Positions 20,540 to 33,800 of a stretch of DNA of 64,000 nt are shown in pieces (positions within the stretch are counted from its first letter, which is position 1; each line of letters opens with the position of its first letter). The notes below the pieces were generated by a model. The model was not told the DNA's origin. It ran no database searches and saw nothing but the letters and a program-made list of their open reading frames with translations. The DNA is from Nemertoderma westbladi (taxonomy: Eukaryota > Xenacoelomorpha > Nemertodermatida > Nemertodermatidae). Where the stretch lies: NCBI GenBank assembly GCA_032718475.1, contig JAUCBJ010008794.1:62001-126000 (forward strand), written 5' to 3'. Position numbers and translations under genes: made by a program.

Positions 20540-21060
20540 CGCGTCCAGCATAGTACAACTCCCTACTCCAATACTGCAGCCAATCGGATTGCAGTATTCT
20601 TTTGTACAGGCCTCGTTTAGCTTACTAATGTTGTGATGCCTTGATATGGATGCCTGGCGGACGGGGCCCATTTTATTCCACCAATGGGGATCGAGAATTC
20701 CCTTAGTGTTGTTCCCTGCTTGTAGTATTATCTTTTCTAAACATAAACTTTGATATGGCACGCATCCAGCACCTTTTCCTTCACACGGAGGGGTGCATTT
20801 ATGTTTTCTCTCAAAAATGCATAAAACTTAATAAAGTGCTTTTGTCTGTTTTTTAAGTCTTCCAAAAACATATCTTTAATCTTTCCGGATGAATTTAGTG
20901 ACGAACCGAGGTAAATTTCAGAGTTCGAATGATTTATACTTCCGTGACTCAAAGTAAGTGGCTTGTGGTAACTTTCACCAGAATTGATGCAGATATAGCT
21001 ACATTTGGTGGGATTTAGTGTGATGAAGTTTTCTAAACAATATTTTTCCAGTGTTTCCAA
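20540..21060 (-). pseudogene. Non-LTR retrotransposon RT C-terminal fragment
   Basis: The minus-strand frame from 21060 gives NFITLNPTKCSYICINSG, typical of RT motif D (LN..K). It is followed by IYLGSSLNSSGK, NRQKHFIKFY and a thumb-like tail that continues in a second frame to about 20540 (GPVRQASISRHHN). No palm motifs remain. It belongs to an unassigned non-LTR clade. Confidence 0.6.
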
Positions 21061-21268
21061 TTTTACTTCGGCAAGTGTTCGGCTGGTTGCTAGGACAAAG
21101 GCTGGGGCTAGATCTTCGCCCCCCCCCGGGGGCTAAAGGGGCAAGAAAAAGGCCGAAAAAACGAAACGATTGTGATGCCTTGATATGGATGCCTGGCGGA
21201 CGGGGCCCATTTTATTCCACCAATGGGGATCGAAAATTCCCTTAGTTTTGTTCCCTGCTTGTAGTATT
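20631..21268. repeat. Direct ~100 bp duplication (20631-20732 and 21170-21268)
   Basis: The two segments, from TTGTGATGCCTTGATATGG to CCCTGCTTGTAGTATT, differ at only about two positions. The right copy ends exactly where LTR C begins (21269). The left copy is part of the RT fragment. This marks a local duplication linked to the insertion of element C. Confidence 0.85.
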
Positions 21269-22421
21269 TGTTCGCGCTTTTAGACCTTTAGCAGTTTAAC
21301 CTGCCAATTTTTGGTGTCTTCTTGTTTATAAATCGACTTTAGCCTATGACAATTATTTATTACACTGAAATAACATTAGCCGAAGCCAGTCTATGCGCGA
21401 CCATTCACCCACTGTTAAGGGAGACTGGATTCGGATGCTTGGACTTATTATTGCGTTGTAGACCTACTGTATTATTCGATTGATTGTTACTATATAATCT
21501 CTGACAATATATTTACTTTCGGGGAAATATTAACAGTTCCTTTAGGACGTGGCGCTTTAAGTATAAAAGCAGAGTTATGACTTATACTAATCACAACTAG
21601 ATGGCTACTGAGTTACGTAAAAGGCGCATTCTTTAGGAGATGCTTTATTACCTGTCACACTGCTTCACACGACTTCACACTACCTCACACTGATCTGCCG
21701 ACCGTCACTGAATTTGATCATATATAAGGAGGATAGCAACTGACACATGTAGGGATTATGAAATAGCATTTAATTCACACAAAACCACTATAATGTAAGT
21801 CGCAATTGCTACTGGTAACCTATCCTCTCACCTTCAGTAATCAAGAAGATTGGGGTTTTATGATTCTTTATCGGTGTTCTCCAAATATAACAATATATCC
21901 ATCAACATATATAACAATTAATAACCAACAGTAAAATAAGGCGGTGAACAATCAGTATGTGTTACTTAGTGCAACAGCAGTTGATATGGTTAGGTGATAT
22001 GTAGTCAGGTAACAGTTTTACGTTTCGATAATCCAAGCCATCTAATGTTCTGGTCAAAGTCTGAAACTTCTACAGAAGCACAGAAGAATCCTAAGCCGGT
22101 GTTCTGGGCTTAGAAAAGATAACAACAACACTGAATTGCGTGGGTTTCTGTAGGCCCCTTTCAACGCAAAGTGAAAATCGCTCTGATTGGCCGAACAGAA
22201 CAAAGAAAAAGCTCCACGAGTACAGTAAATCAGCTGGTAGATGTCGTCATCTGAATTCCAGTCTTAGAGTATTAAGCGCATTGCGGCAAAAATGGCTTGT
22301 TTTGTCCGCCAAAGCATACATGCAGACACAGCGGGTAAAAATGGCTTGTTATGTCCGCTAAAACACCTACACAGTATATTGCGGAGAAAAATGGCTTGTT
22401 ATGTCCGCAAAAGCTTTTACA
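21269..22421 (-). repeat. 3' LTR of element C (minus strand)
   Basis: Minus-strand ends are TGTAAAAGCTTTTGCGG at 22421 and GCGCGAACA at 21269. The CCAATCAGAGCGATTTTC box is at about 22178-22192. Three U3-type units with GCGGACA(T/A)AACAAGCCATT lie at about 22285-22420, more than in the other copies. It follows ORF2 in the expected order. Confidence 0.85.
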
Positions 22422-22500
22422 CCGCTCCCAGAAAATGGGATTTGAGTCTATAAAATATATAAAATCACAGTTTCTAAAATATAAAAAATCCTCTAAACTA

Positions 22501-24016
22501 CTAGTCCTTCTTACGTGAATGGTGTTTACGAAGTTTTTTGAGGCTAGCCAGAGTTCTTTTCTCTTTGGGGCGAGCCACTTTACTAGGAGGGCTATAACTC
22601 CTGGGTGAAGGGTGCAATACAATTGCATCGGAAGGTTTAGGGTTACGGTCGATGTCTCGTCCATTTCGATATGCTTCTCCTCGAGCTGATTTTCCTCCGT
22701 TTGTCATTGGATGCGTTCGTCCAAAAACTCTCGCAGAGAATAGGGTTGTCCAAGTTCGATAACTTCTTAGAGATTCTGGATTTCCCGATCGAACTGAGAT
22801 AAAGCTAATTCGTTTACCACTTGGACTTGCTGCTGCAATTTAAGTTTATCTGAACAAGCGTAGGTTCCTTTTCTGATCTTTTGCCGAATAGTGTCTAATG
22901 CGTTTCGTACAACGCTCTCCTCCACCTCGGTGACAGGTTGTATCGGGGTTAAACCGGGACGATTATACGGGTTGAACGGCGATATTAAATGTCCGCATCC
23001 CAATCCGGCTAGGTAGGATGGGCGGATATCTAGAGAGCCCACTACCTGAGTGCCACCGATTAATTGTTCGGGTAACACTAGATCTTTGAACAGTGAGTGC
23101 AGTTCATTACACCATTAGGATCAAGAGTTTGAGGTCTCACTAGGGAATGAGGAGGTCTGATCGAGTATTCCGGAACTCTGATCATGGGTTTATTTAAGGA
23201 TCGTTTGAGTCGAGCGAGCGTAGGTGACACGTCGAACAAGTTTCGCTCGAAACTCCCATAGGTATAACGAATAAAACTGTGTTTAGCGCAACGTCTCCGC
23301 GGATGTTTATGTCTTTCTGTTTGCTGGTTGGGTCTAGGGCATTCATCACAATAATACCAAAGACGCACGTCCTATAGGGGAAACGCGGGTGATCGTTCTC
23401 CAGTTTTACAATATTCCTCCATCTGTTCGAAGCTATCCGGGACAACAGGTAGCGGTCGATCGGCGGTAAGATACATCATAGTGAAATAGAGCCATTTGAG
23501 TTCTATCATAGGGTCATGATGTATACCTTGAGGATATCGAGTTTCTAGATTTTGTTGACTGGCAATATTGAGATATGTTTCTCTCAAGACTTCCAGATAT
23601 TCGTTGAAGTCGCTGCGTTTATCCGGCTCTTCAACGTCTTCCATTTCGAGTCGGTTTCGAATAGAATTCTCGTGTTCGATTCTCGGTTTGTCATTCCGAC
23701 TCCACTGGGTATGATATTTAAATAGAACCATTTCCCTTTCGGTGTCTACATCGTCCGTATCGTGTAAATCAATAGGATGACCAGTAGTTATGAAGTCCAT
23801 ATACGTACCATTACGATGCGTATAGAGAGCGGTGAATTTTCTATAGTCCAATTCACGCGTGAGTTGTTCCTTGGACATTGGCGGTTCGATATAATGGCCA
23901 TCATCCTCCGTAGCAGTGGGACTAGCGTCGCCGCGTATTAAGCCATCAACAAACGATTGCAACGGTAGGGTATATCGCTCCTTGATACCAAGATCATCTT
24001 CTATCAACTCAGTCAT
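22501..24016 (-). pseudogene. ORF2 of element C, partly open
   Basis: The first 214 codons (24016-23372) are open: TELIEDDLGIKERYTLP, DDGHYIEPP, TRELDYRKFTALY, KWLYFTMMYLTADRP. After a frame change the frame from ~23368 contains WYYCDECPRPNQQTERHKH (a possible Cys/His finger) and FERNLFDVSPTLARLKR. A later frame has QLIGGTQVVGSLDIRP and a helical Gln/Glu-rich part. The last frame gives SDAIVLHPSPRSYSPP and a Lys/Arg-rich end with a stop at 22501. It aligns with decayed copy A throughout and shares the ~50-residue C-terminus with copy D. Function is unknown; a nucleic-acid-binding structural protein is an inference. Confidence 0.65.
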
Positions 24017-25735
24017 AGCTGTTATATGAGTTTATCAATATTATAATTAATTATAATTAGGCTAGCGGTCGTCGCTGCCTACCCCTCACTGCCCCCGGAC
24101 AGCGCAAGGTCCTCAGCGCTGATGTACTGTCGCCGCTGTGCCTCTCGCCAACGTAGTAGCAACACAACAACAACAATACCCAGCGCGAGTCACTCCACTG
24201 TCCGTCCCAAGGGCTTAGATTTACTTCAGGTTCTTACTGCAGAGGTAGGGCTACTTTCACAACTGCGACTCGCTACTGTAAACACACTTTAGTAGTAACA
24301 TTCACCTATAAACGCACAAATTCCACACAACTGTCACAAATTGTACACATTCTGTCACACATTCGGGTCATTTGTCCGTTAGTCAAGTGCCTTCCAGAAT
24401 GTCACGTTATTATTATGTATCCCTGGATACTAGCAGTGTGCTATTTATTCCGTATGCTATTCAATGGGCAAGCTTTTTATTGTTCTTTTAACTCACTTCT
24501 AATTCTAGCGTGGTTGTTGCTATGGTGACATTATGGAAAGCTAGCGGTAGAATTAGGGTAATTCTCATGCATACAGATCTGGGATGCTATTTAATAGTAA
24601 TTCTTTAATTGTCAATATTCCCCTTTATACATGATTTTATGAATTTTATCGGCTATTGACTATATATTGGAGATTCTCACACACTAATACACTTAATAGG
24701 GTGAATCTCCGCTCCCATGATCCATTAATTAATGGAATTTTGGGAATGTTATAAATTGTATAAAAATGACAATTTATCAAATTCATTAAAAGAGATGAAT
24801 TTAAATTTATTCCCGTAAATTTTATTATTTAATGTTGGAATAAGCACAATTTTATTCCAGAGCATGTCTGGGGACTGGGATCCTTGATTCTAGAAAATTT
24901 GTCCTTTTAAGAGTATCGGTAAGTGCTACGATATCTTAATCGACTAGAATTTTAAAGGATCTAAAATTTAACAGATTTTAATTTATAGATTTTCTAGAGT
25001 TAACTTGTAAGTATTTACTCTATTGTATTTGTTGGACAGATTTTATAAATATTAATAGTTAATATTTAAGATGGGCACCGGTTTATTCCAGAACTTGTCT
25101 GGGGACGTTAACCACTGATTCTAGAATTTTGTCTTTCAAGTATATCGGTGGGTGCCACGATATCTTAATCGACTAGAATTACAGATGGTCAAAGGGTTTA
25201 ACAGATTTATTTGCGTTGTACGCTACTGTTAAAGGGACATCATGCTACTATATGTATTATTTAATATGCGGTATGAGAGCAATATTGCAAGAAGCAATGT
25301 CAGTGAGAAGAGGCAAGTCGTTTCCAAGGTCTACCCAGAGCTTGGTTTAGCTGAGACACGAGGATCTGAACTTTGCATTCCTAATACTCTACTTACCAAT
25401 AATACTTGAATATAGTAGGAGCTTTATTGTACTTTAATAAGTACGGACATTTCATCTTACTGTAGTCACGTATTTATAATATGATATGGACAGTAAGGAA
25501 AGAGAAAAAGAATTATTTCTCGCCGTTGCACTAAATATATAATATAATATAAGTAAGTAAGTAATAAACACTAATATATATTGCACTAATCTACTAAATA
25601 ATCGCTAAAATATCATTCTGCTAAATAAAATTAAAGAAAACGATTATAATCAAATTACATAATAATACATACATAAATATAAAATAATAAAAACAAATAT
25701 AAAATAATATAGTCACACACCCACTCCAGATGCTG
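24017..25735 (-). other. Spacer of element C (matches 12188-13845)
   Basis: Inverted counterpart of the A spacer with the same repeated GATTAAGATATCG / ACCGATA / TTCTAGAAT / CCCCAGACA blocks. At least three such blocks lie between 24880 and 25190. No ORF. Confidence 0.65.
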
Positions 25736-28700
25736 TTACGTTGGGGAGTCCCTAGATGTTTGTTGGATTAGGGAGGTTGTCGTGGGAAGAGTATCTTGCC
25801 TTCCATAGTTTCTGGACAGTTCTCGGTCTCTTTCCAGTAAACATAAATGACCAACTGGGCGATTGAGTTGTTGTGTTTCGAATACAATTCCAGGTTTCCT
25901 CTTCGTACGGGAATAGTGACGATAGAAACATCGCTTCAAATACACGACGGCCTTACAAAGCCGATTCCAGGATCTATAGTGGTCCATCGCTCCCGGCAGG
26001 AGAGGTGAGAGTCCCGGCGAGGCGTCTGGTGTTCCAGATCTCCAGTCTCTCTCTCTGATCTCCACAACAGATCGGTTCGCAGTGGGGGAGTTTAGATCCA
26101 CAGCGTCGTCCCTGGCAATGTGTAGTACAGACAGATCTATCACGGGTTTAAATAACCTTGATTTACTCGTCCGGGTTTTAGGTTTGACTTTCTCCGCTCC
26201 ATTGGCTTGTCTAATCTCAGCCGTGGTAAGATGGGGAGGCCATTCATCTTCTTTACTTAGGAAGTCGGGTCCACCTAACCAGTCTGGAGTATCTATCAGT
26301 TCTTGAGGAGTTGCTCCTCTGGAAGCGATGTCGGCTGGATTAATCGTCCCAAGGCAATGTCTCCATTGATCTACATTAGAGTTAATATCGTCATTATCTG
26401 AGGAGTGTGGTGTTCCCTCAGTTGTGGTTGTCTCTCCCTCACTGATGTCTTCTTCCCGTTCACTCACCTGATGGCCCTGATCTTTGGGTAGCCTTTCCAT
26501 GAGTGTCCTAAGGGAAGGTCCAGTAAAGTACCAACCTACTCTAGTTCTTCCCGCATAGGTTTGCAGTGGTTGCGGTTGAGCAGGCCGTTTCTCTAATGTC
26601 TCAAGCGCCTCATGCGCATTTTGGCCGATGAGTATCTGTACCCCTGGGTAGTCGGTGTTGAATCTAGGTATCTCATGCTGCTGGGTGAAATCGTCTTCAT
26701 CCCAGTTATAAGGTTCCACTTGGCTGGTAGCGAAGTTCTTTATCGCCACCATTTTTACTGACCTTATACTGTGTTCTCCTAGTTCATCCTGGGGGGTGGA
26801 CAACGCGCCTACATAGTAGTCTGTAGCTACTGTAGATTTCCAAACCTGCATAATTCCTGAAAGATTCAACTTAGTTCGGAACTTGGGTTGTCCAGCAAAG
26901 ATGTCTTCGGCTAGTTCTTTGTCGATGAATGTTCCTGTGCTGCCGGAGTCAAGGAGGGCGTTCACTATATAGCTCTTTTTTAACCCGTGGACTCTCAACT
27001 GCACTACGGGAAATTCCCGGATTCCTACGTTGGAAGTTGGCGCTTTCCAAAATGCTTGTCGGTCCGGAATAGTTAGGGGGAGCTCGCTATCGGTTTCAGT
27101 CTCATACGTAAGCGCTCGATACACCGCGGTGTTTGTCATATAACAGGATTCATTTTCGTCGGAGAATTCGTCTGTGTAGAATCCTTCCATCTCAGAGCTG
27201 TGGTCAGTATCGTTCACATCACTGAATTGGACATGTAGTTCGGGCTTACTTACCTGACTCGTGCGGGTTCTTTCAAATTCTGTGTGCAGCAAGATATGAT
27301 GTTTCGCGCCGCACTTAGCACACCTAGCATCTGAGTAACAGGTCCGCCGTTGGTGTCCTTGTCTGAGACAATTATAACACAACCGCTTATCCCACATGAC
27401 ATCACGTCTATCCTTTAGGGATTTCTTTAAGAATTCATCACACCCACTCAAGCGATGGGGCCCGTCACACAATACACATTTGGGCTTGATGTTACTTACT
27501 TTAACCTGTGCTGTGTGGTGCACACTTGTTCTTTCCTCAGGCTTTCTTCCATGGATTTTCTTAGGAGACGTAGGAGTTTTTGTTACCTGTTCTCTCCTGT
27601 CACTGGTTCGAGACTTAAATTTACTTATGTCTTTAGGTGCTTTGTTGACATAGTAAGATCTTTCGGTGTCTTTCCCGCTGTTTTCCTCGTGGGAAGTTTG
27701 GCTTTTGTCATCGTCGGTATAACACACTGGTGTTACCTTTCGCCTAGAAACGGAATTTTCACTTACCTCACTTTCAGGAGTCTTCTCTCTAGACTGTTTT
27801 AGGAGTTGTAATCTTACCTCTCGGTTTAAGAATGACAGAAGGTCCATCATGGTTGGATCTCTATGTTGTTGGTGCATCAAATAGAGAACCTTTTTGTCCC
27901 AGCGAGTACCTACTTCACCCTTTGGCAAAGCTGATGCTAAGGCTCCTACAACCATAGAATTCTGGTATTCATGAGACTTACCTAACCAATCTAGTTGTCT
28001 ACAGATCTCCTGAATCTCATCGGAAAACTCTATAATCCCGCTGCTAAGGAACTTTCGGGGCGCTACTAATTTCGCATACAAATACCTAGCTATGTTTGTC
28101 CTATTACCATACCTGATGTTTAGTGTATCCCAAACTTGTCTTAATCCATCTGGATGTCCAATAAACTTTAACGCCATTAATTGGGAGGTCCTTCCAAACA
28201 CTCGATGAGGAATCTAAGTTTCTCTCCATTAGATAGTACAGAGTTCTGTATGTTATCTTTGTAATATTCATTAAAAGGTAACCATTTCATCTCATCTCCA
28301 TTGAACTTGACGATCTCTCCCACCTTTACCGCTTACGGGCTTCGGTTCTAGCCATTTGACGCGTAAAACTTTCTTGGGCCATCGTATTATTTAATATCGA
28401 GTTATCGGTATATAAATTTCTAGGATTATGATCAGGTCTATATGGAATATCATTGTCAACAGGTTTATAATTACCCTTAATAGGGTTTACTATAGGAGTT
28501 TCTACTTCACTAGCAGTATAGATGCGTGTAGGCTCCACACCTTGCGCATGAAATACTTCAGACCTAACAGGTTGACACATTGTTACAGAGGGTGGTGGTA
28601 TACTCCTTTGTATATTTACTAATTTATTGCATTCTAACGCGATACTCTGCTGCACTTCTTGCAACTCTAACCTACTTTCCCTTACTGTTCCCTTGAACTG

Positions 28701-30772
28701 TTGAACAGTCTCCTGCATCCGCCCGAGCAGGAGATCCATCCCCCGCCATCCCTCATCCACCCACTCGACCGCCGAAGCAGGAGCCGCCAACATAGTAGCG
28801 GGTAGACGAGGGACGACGGGCGACAAATCGTTGATGTCTTGCTCGGCGTCCAGGACTGGGGCGGATTCAGGGCCTATTCTACTGGGCACAGGTAGTTTAG
28901 TACTGTGCAAAGGGAATTTAGAGTTAGGTTTTGGAAGTACAGGGGTCTCTATCACAGAGGGAGTGGCTTTGAGAACAGGCCTAATTATTTCAGGCTCATC
29001 TACTATAGTAGGGAGTCTTTCTTCCCTAATAATTTGGTCTGTAGGCGCAGGATTACTCAAATCTACACTAGCTAGTTGCCTTCTCACGGCTGGAGGCAAA
29101 TCAGGCAATTTCTGCCGGTGCAGGGCCCTTCTACGTCTGCTGGAACGAGATTTATTTCCTCTACCTTCAGGATCTGTTGTATCGCCTTCATCAGAGGATG
29201 TAAATCCCTGTCTCTTGGGAGTAGATCGACTTATCAGCTGCATCTGACTAGCTGTTAACTGTTTATTCATGTAGTCTTGCTTCTCTTGAAGATTTTCCAA
29301 CTCTAGTTGGGTTGTCTCTTCAGATGCCTTCCGTTCTGCTTCTACCACTGCCTCCGCCGCAGTTCTTTCGGCTTCTGCCGCTGCCGATTTTCTTTCTGCC
29401 TCTGCCACTGCCGCTTTTCTTTCTGCCTCTGCCGCTGCCGCTTTTCTTTCTGCCTCTGCCACAGCAGCTTTTCTTTCTGCCTCTGCCGCTGCCGCTTTTC
29501 TTTCTGCCTCTGCCACTGCAGCTTTTCTTTTCACTTCTGCCGCTGCTGCTGTTGCTGCCTTTCTGTCTTCTATTTGTTTTTTCTTTAATTGTTCTTCCTG
29601 TTCCCTAACGATGCGGATTCTTTCATCAAATTTAGCTCGATCCGCTTCTAACCTTTCCGCATCTATTGCGTCCAACACAAACTTGGCTCCTTCACTATTA
29701 GGACGAAGTCCAGCCATCCGTCTCCTCAACTCTTCGTCACCTAGAAATCGTTGATAGACCGACAGATATATGTCAATAGCGTCTTTCTTCTGAGGTTTCT
29801 CTGCTGTCGCTTCGCTTCGCTTTCCACTTGAGAAAAGGTAGTGTCTGTTGATTCTCCATGGGTTGAGCGCTCAGCCAGCTGAAATTTCCACTGGGCCATT
29901 CCTTGAACTTTGAGACCCACCCGCTGGAATCAAGTCTTTACGGCAACTTGCAACGACGTGTCTTGGCTTCTTTTCGAAGCTTCCTCAAAGGCCGATAGGA
30001 TTAGTCTGATTCTTAGAATTCTTTCTCGAACTTGATAAAGCAGCTCTCCCTGCTCTTGAGGTCCTTGGGGTTGTTGAAACAGTTGTTCCTCTAATCGCTC
30101 CAGAGAGCTGAAGAATCCCTGTACATATCCTGCTGCTGACCTCTTCCACACAGCTGGATCTCTAGTGTCCCTTACCACTCCCATCCTGTATAAGTCCTCC
30201 CAGGCAGCTTCCGATAAGTTAAACGGGAGTCCGGGTCCGGGGAAATTCCATTGCGTCTCGACAATAGACTTCAGTTCCTCCTTCGTGTATCCCACATAAC
30301 TGTCCTTGGTCGATCGCTTACTTCTCGCTCAATCCATTTGATGTTCCTCCACCGCAATCAATACTCTAGTGAGTACGGCTTCAGGAAGAATGAGAAGTGG
30401 ATCCGAATAAACCGCTTCTGCCATCTTTGCTCCGCGCTCGGTTGTCAACTCTACAGTATCTGAACTACTGGAGCTATCGGGCCGCTGAGAAATAAGTTCT
30501 CGGCTCGGGTGTTGCTGTTGTTTAACAGCTGCCTCTTGGTCCCGCTTGACTTGAGACCTAGTGCCTATGATAGACCTATGGTGCTCTACTAGCCTAGGGT
30601 ATGACACTACTACTGTAGGGATGACCTTGCTTACAGTAGGAGGGGACTTGGACTTTGGTCTCAGACGTTCTATACTCTTAGCTGAGTCCCAGATCTTTTT
30701 AAGACCCTGTCTAACACTCATTCTAGCACTTTCTAAGAGACTATCTGACAGTGTTTGTTTTGTGTCAGACAT
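25736..30772 (-). pseudogene. Gag-protease of element C, broken by frameshifts
   Basis: The same polyprotein as 7766-12187. The N-terminus starts at 30772 (SDTKQTLSDSLLES). One frame ends at ~30329, a second open part covers 30295-29930, and a third covers 29729-28326 (coiled-coil and polar region). After a one-base deletion near 28332 and another near 28190, the frame 28201-25736 carries the DUF1759-like end, the fingers (CYNCLRQGHQRRTC), the protease LLDSGSTGTFID and the same post-RNase H fusion (NPADIASRGATPQEL). The RT is missing at the same place as in A. The 30295-29930 part (EELKSIVETQWNFPGPG to FEEASKRSQ) is absent from A. Confidence 0.8.
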
Positions 30773-30899
30773 GTTTGATTGTACAGTTGAATGTCTACTA
30801 CTATAACTACAGTTAAAGTAAGTGTTATTAAATTGTAAATTTAATAATTAATTAATTAATAATTGTAAACAGTAAATTGTTGTTTTATTTCTGTTGTGG

Positions 30900-33800
30900 T
30901 TCGAATGGGTGGTTGAATGTCGTCTATTTTGTGCCAGACTACAGCTGCAAAATATGGAATGCACTAGCTTGTGGAATTAACATGCATATTTCCTTTTACC
31001 TCTTATTTTTCTCGTTTTGGTTAATTTTATATTTTTGTGTGTTTCACTATTCGCCTATGCAGCTCTCCATCGCATTACTATTTCAAATTTTATTTTCTAC
31101 ACTGTATCCATTTATAAATAATGGGTATTGATATTGGTCAATGGCGAGCTGCAATAGGTAATTTTCACAGAAACCTTTGTAGAATATCTATGCCCAATGT
31201 TTTTGCATCGACTTTCATTGGATTTTTTTTAATGTTCAACCAATTAATCATTTTACTTTTTGCTATTGTAATTTTTTTGCTTGTTGCTGGTGATGTTCAC
31301 CCCAACCCAGGGCCATCGCCAATCCGTTTTATGCAAACGAACATCCGATCGTTAGTTGCAAATTGGGACTTTCTACCTAATAGGCTATATATGGACTTTG
31401 ATATTATCGCTGTAGTTGAAACTTGGTTTATGGCCAAACATAAATCTGAAATGTTTAGATTATCCAACTTCTGTGATCCTATTAGACGAGACCGAAACTC
31501 ACTTGGGGGAGGCCTCGCCTTATATATATCAAATTCCATTACTTATAAGCGCGATTTATTAATTGAATGCATTGCACCTAATTATGAATCATTATGGCTA
31601 TCCTGTAAATCAGCAAACAAAAAATTTATTATTGGGCTTTTTTATAGACCCGATCATACCGATACCATGTTTTGGGAGTCAGTAAATGATATGGTAAATG
31701 AGGCTAAGGGAATGGGCTTCCATGAAATTATTTTACTAGGTGATTTTAACCAAGATCTACTAACTGTGGAAAAGAGTCGTAATTTATGTAATTTTATTTC
31801 CCGCCAAGGTTTTCTTCAATGGGTGAGCGAGCCAACACGCATTACTCCAACATCTTCATCTCTCCTTCTGCCTGTAATTACCTCCTTACCGAATGTCGTA
31901 TCTGGAGTTCACGTTCTGTCACCTATAGGTAGCAGTGACCATTCTGTTGTCTGTTTTAAATATAATTTTCCCATTAACCATGAACCAGCATTCTCTAGGA
32001 GGATCTGGTTATATAAACATGCAAATTTAAATTTATTTCGCCAACTTTTAATTGCCGCCAATTGGGACAACATATATAATGACTTCCATACTGTGGACGA
32101 GGTCGTATCGGCTTGGGTTTCAACATTTATGTCCTGCGCCAATACTGCAATACCGAACAAGGTTATAACTGTCAGGCCTAACGATAAACCCTGGTACACA
32201 ACGTATTTATGTAAGCTATGTCGCAAAAAGAGCGTCTCCACAAACTGGCCAAAAATAATAATAATTCTAGCTCTTGGTTAGCCTTTTGCTCAATACGTAA
32301 CCGTTACATATCGGATTGTCGCACTGCAAAGAAAAATTATTTTAGAACACTTTCAAATAAACTATCAAATTGCTCTGTTTCTAGCAAACAGTGGTGGTCT
32401 ATTTGTAAATCCCTTATAGGCACCGAGCACCATCGTGATATCCCAGTCGTCTCATATAACAATGTTACAGCTGTGACGTTACTTGAAAAGGCAGAACTTT
32501 TTAACTAATTTTTTTGTGATCAATATATACTAGATGACTCATCATTCGTACTACCAGCCAATGCAGTACCGCAGCCTACTTTAACTACTGTAAATTTTAA
32601 CCAGGATAGTATTCTGTGCGACCTGAAACTTATTGACTCGGATGGGGCTACTTGTCCCATTGATGATGTATCTAATAAAATGCTCAAAGCCGGCCTACCC
32701 GTTGTTATTCACGAAACAGTCCGTTTGTTTCAATATATTTTTGACAATGCTACACATCCTAAAGCCTGGAAGTCTCGTTTTGTTTTTCCCTTACCTAAAA
32801 CTGATATTTTGTTTTTTTGTGCCCATTTCAGGCCTATCGCACTGACGAGTAATTTGGGTAAACTTTTCGAGCGATCGGTACATAGTGTTCTTTACAACTA
32901 TATCATTAATTTCTTATCCAAATTTCAGTCTGGTTTCAAAAAGGGTGATGGGACTATTTACCAGCTGATATCTTTATACGATGCACTAGCCAAGGCACTC
33001 GATTCTGGGAAAGAAGTTCGCATTGTTTTTCTCGATATAAGCAAAGCGTTCGACAAGGTACATCATAAAGGTTTACTCTACAAATTGGCTAATATGGGCG
33101 TGGGGGGAAATTTTCTTTCATGGATATCTAGTTATCTTGCTGACAATTTTCAGTGTGTCGTTGTTAACGGGGCCACTTCATCGTGGCTTGCCGTCCTAGC
33201 AGGTGTTCCGCAAGGTTCGGTTCTAGGGCCGCTCCTCTTTCTTGTGTATATCAATGATATAGTCGATATTGTTAACAACAACATTAGTTTGTACGCTGAC
33301 GATACTGCCTTATATGTTGAAGTAAATAGCCGCAACTCCATGTCTTCATCTGAGTCACTTAATCGGGATCTCAATTCCATCTCTCAATGGGGTGCAACTT
33401 GGCTTGTTACTTTTAATGCATCCAAGACTGAGTCTATGGTTCTTTCACATCGGAAAACCAGGGACTCCGGTCACACTGTGTTGTCCTTAAATAATATCCC
33501 CATTGTTGAGGTTAATGAGCATAAACACCTCGGCTGTATACTGACACCAGACTTAAAGTGGCATTTGTAGATTAATTCCATGATTAGTCGTGCAAGTAGG
33601 AAATTGAACATGTTGCGCTCGGTAAAATATATTGTCAACAGGAAAGCTCTTAATAATATTTATGTTTCATTTATTAGATCTACCTTAGAATACGCTAGTC
33701 CAGTCTGGGATAACTGTTCAGAGGAATTAAAAAACTCCCTGGAACTACTGAACAAGGAAGCGATTAGACTAATCTGCAAATTAACAGTATCTTGTTCTTC

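Larger units (their letters stand above)
21269..30900 (-). mobile_element. Element C: near full-length internal region plus 3' LTR, inverted to A
   Basis: On the minus strand the order is short leader, Gag-protease (30772-25736), spacer (25735-24017), ORF2 (24016-22501) and 3' LTR (22421-21269). The 5' LTR and most of the leader are missing; recognisable sequence ends near 30800-30900, before the CR1-like element. Gene order and sequence match element A, so A and C form an inverted pair about 6 kb apart. Copy C is more decayed in Gag but better preserved in the N-terminal half of ORF2. Confidence 0.8.

Noticed and set aside
29307-29608. Leu/Pro- and Cys/Phe-rich plus-strand frames opposite Gag C
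   Set aside because: They are antisense shadows of the 27-bp Gag repeats.
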